NCBI GenBank assembly: GCA_963655255.1
Contig: CAVKEB010000007.1
Span: 1-64,000, forward strand
DNA: 64,000 nt
Direction of reading: 5' to 3'
DNA from: CAG-791 sp963655255
Lineage (GTDB): Bacteria > Bacillota > Clostridia > Lachnospirales > Lachnospiraceae
Every line of letters starts with the position of its first letter. Within the stretch, counting starts at the first letter, position 1. The position numbers and the translations under genes are program-made. This document shows, piece after piece, positions 62,727 through 64,000 of the stretch. The notes under the pieces are model-generated. The model saw only the letters and a program-made list of their open reading frames with translations, did no database searches and was not told where the DNA came from.

Positions 62727-62788
62727 GCTAGGGTTTTGCTAAGAAACCTTCCCGCACGGTCAAGCCTTCGTTAAGACTCTGGTATAAT
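62727..62788 (+). promoter_or_regulatory. Four-half-site operator O2 and promoter
   Basis: Half-sites GCTAGGGTT (62727), GCTAAGAAA (62738), GTCAAGCCT (62759) and GTTAAGACT (62770) at 0, 11, 32 and 43, the same spacing as at 56368. A perfect -10 TATAAT lies at 62783-62788, 13 bases from the start of the last half-site, where no proper -35 box is present, as in activator-dependent promoters. Confidence 0.7.
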
Positions 62789-62851
62789 CATAGAAGAGTC
62801 CGATTCGCTGTGCTATCCTCTCGCTGATTCAATTTATGGAGGTGCTGTACA

Positions 62852-62992
62852 ATGAATTTGCTGATTCTGCTGATGATGATTATTGAAGTGATTTCCGGTG
62901 TCTGCGCAACGCTCTATGTTGTCATTACGCTTCCCGTCTATATCATCTGGAAGATTGTTCAATGGAAGCGCACCGGAGAGCCGATTATCTGA
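62852..62992 (+). CDS. 46-residue membrane peptide upstream of the KdpD-like kinase
   Basis: A tiny protein with a long hydrophobic stretch (about residues 3-33) that could form one long or two short helices, followed by a basic amphipathic end (WKIVQWKRTGEPII). GGAGG lies ten bases before the ATG. It is the first gene of a unit with the KdpD-like kinase (starting 74 bases on) behind an OmpR-type operator. It may modulate the kinase in the membrane, or stand in for KdpF; both are inference. Confidence 0.7.
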   Translation: MNLLILLMMIIEVISGVCATLYVVITLPVYIIWKIVQWKRTGEPII

Positions 62993-63065
62993 TTTCCACC
63001 GGACCTGGAGGACACTGCCGCACCGCTGCGGCAATGCGGCCGGACCGGAAGAAGGGGAGCTTTTC

Positions 63066-64000
63066 ATGATAAAACTTCCAAATGCCGGAAACGGCCCGCA
63101 GGATCCTCACCCGGTCCGCAGGAATATCGCGATTACCTGCGGCGTGCTCCTTCTGACCGCAGGGGTCTGCGCCGTTCTGCATCAGTTCGTCTCCACAGAC
63201 TCACATGTGCCGCTTATTTTCGTACTGGCCATCGTCGTCATTTCCCGCTTTACCGATGGCTATCTGTACGGCATCGCGGCTTCGTTTCTCGCGGTATTCG
63301 GGGTGAACTGTCTTTTTACCTATCCGTATTTCCGTCTGAATTTCTCCATCACGGGATATCCCCTGACCTTCGCCGTGATGCTGACAGTCACCGTGATCGT
63401 CAGTGCACTGACGACGCAGATCAAGCAGCAGGAGCAGATCAAGCTCCAGATGGAACGGGAGCAGATGCGCGCGAATCTCCTGCGCTCCGTTTCTCATGAC
63501 ATCCGGACGCCCCTGACCTCCATCGTAGGCTCCGCCTCAGCCATTCTCGACAATTACGACTGTCTCGATGATGAGCAGAAGAAAACTTTGACCGGCGATA
63601 TCCGAACCGAGGCACAGTGGCTGAACCGCATCGTGGAGAATATCCTCTCCATCACGCGCATCAGCGGCGGCAGCACACAGATCATGAAATCCGACGAGCT
63701 CGCGGAGGAGGTGGTCAGCAGCGCCGTCCAGAAATTCCGCAAGCACAGTCCCGGCATTCCGGTTCAGGTGGATGTGCCCGGAGAGGTCCTGCTCGTCCCG
63801 ATGGATCCGGTTCTCATCGAGCAGGTTCTTCTGAATCTGATGGACAACTCGGTGATGCATGGCGGACATATTTCACGCATCGGCATTCATGTCACTCACC
63901 GCCCGGGCTGTGCAGTCTTCTCCGTGGAGGATGACGGCGTCGGCATTGACCCGCAGGTGCTCCCGCATCTGTTCGACGGAACGCTGCCGCTTCATTCCCG
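63066..64000 (+). CDS. kdpD: KdpD-type sensor histidine kinase, short form, truncated by window end
   Basis: The first 311 residues of a kinase with three or four closely spaced helices (about 22-115, DUF4118-type) directly at the N-terminus, then a coiled linker (QIKQQEQIKLQMEREQMRA), the H-box SVSHDIRTPLTSIVGSAS (His about residue 144), the N-box LNLMDNSVMHGG and G1-box VEDDGVGID. The usual KdpD N-terminal KdpD/Usp domains are missing. It probably controls potassium uptake or a related stress response with a KdpE-type regulator beyond the window. ATG 63066 follows AAGGGGAG at eight bases. The stop is not in the window. Confidence 0.8.
   Translation, partial: MIKLPNAGNGPQDPHPVRRNIAITCGVLLLTAGVCAVLHQFVSTDSHVPLIFVLAIVVISRFTDGYLYGIAASFLAVFGVNCLFTYPYFRLNFSITGYPLTFAVMLTVTVIVSALTTQIKQQEQIKLQMEREQMRANLLRSVSHDIRTPLTSIVGSASAILDNYDCLDDEQKKTLTGDIRTEAQWLNRIVENILSITRISGGSTQIMKSDELAEEVVSSAVQKFRKHSPGIPVQVDVPGEVLLVPMDPVLIEQVLLNLMDNSVMHGGHISRIGIHVTHRPGCAVFSVEDDGVGIDPQVLPHLFDGTLPLHS

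Overview
The window looks like the genome of a Gram-positive anaerobe of the Bacillota, most likely a Clostridia/Lachnospiraceae-type gut or rumen bacterium. Pointers are strong AGGAGG-type ribosome binding sites, lipoprotein solute-binding proteins, YesM/YesN-type two-component genes, LplB/YtcP-type permeases, an EpsG-type polymerase and a mid-50s percent GC estimated by eye. The taxonomic call is an inference; there is no rRNA gene here.

Layout. 0.2-3.7 kb: fused-ATPase ECF transporter module, EcfT and a YjdF-like membrane protein. 3.8-10.3 kb: small HTH protein, purine permease, large EAL phosphodiesterase with two degenerate GGDEF domains, EamA exporter. 10.5-11.6 kb: ilvE. 11.8-22.1 kb: leftward exopolysaccharide operon (initiating sugar transferase, chain-length protein, EpsG-like polymerase, six glycosyltransferases, no visible flippase), preceded by galK and a DegV protein. 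25-30.4 kb: rRNA methyltransferase, zinc-ribbon membrane protein, GH20 hexosaminidase, a protein of unknown function. 30.4-42.1 kb: glycan use (Na+ symporter + GH31 with a divergent LacI regulator; then a visibly AT-richer sugar ABC transporter, LacI and GH127 arabinofuranosidase operon). 42.3-43.2 kb: esterase and tRNA-Pro(CGG). 43.4-45.8 kb: a plasmid-type Rep_3 initiator with an iteron array. 45.8-56.4 kb: MATE exporter, YesM/YesN-like two-component system, oligosaccharide ABC transporter and divergent GH5 glycanase. 56.4-64 kb: a 31-residue membrane peptide, MoxR/VWA pair, CstA, a membrane protein, a 46-residue membrane peptide and a short KdpD-type kinase cut by the window end.

Three things stand out. 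First, eight copies of a modular, multi-hairpin repeat lie between genes; in four cases its terminal GAGG is the Shine-Dalgarno sequence of the next gene, so the element appears to install a ribosome binding site held in its own hairpin. Second, a plasmid-style origin (Rep_3 initiator, about a dozen iterons, a 138-bp tandem duplication) sits amid chromosome-like genes and next to a tRNA, suggesting a chromid or an integrated plasmid. Third, two promoters 6.4 kb apart carry four-half-site operators with exactly the same 0/11/32/43 spacing; each drives a tiny membrane protein, and one also precedes the KdpD-like kinase, which suggests a common OmpR/KdpE-type regulon.

No CRISPR array, rRNA, transposase, integrase or prophage gene was recognised.
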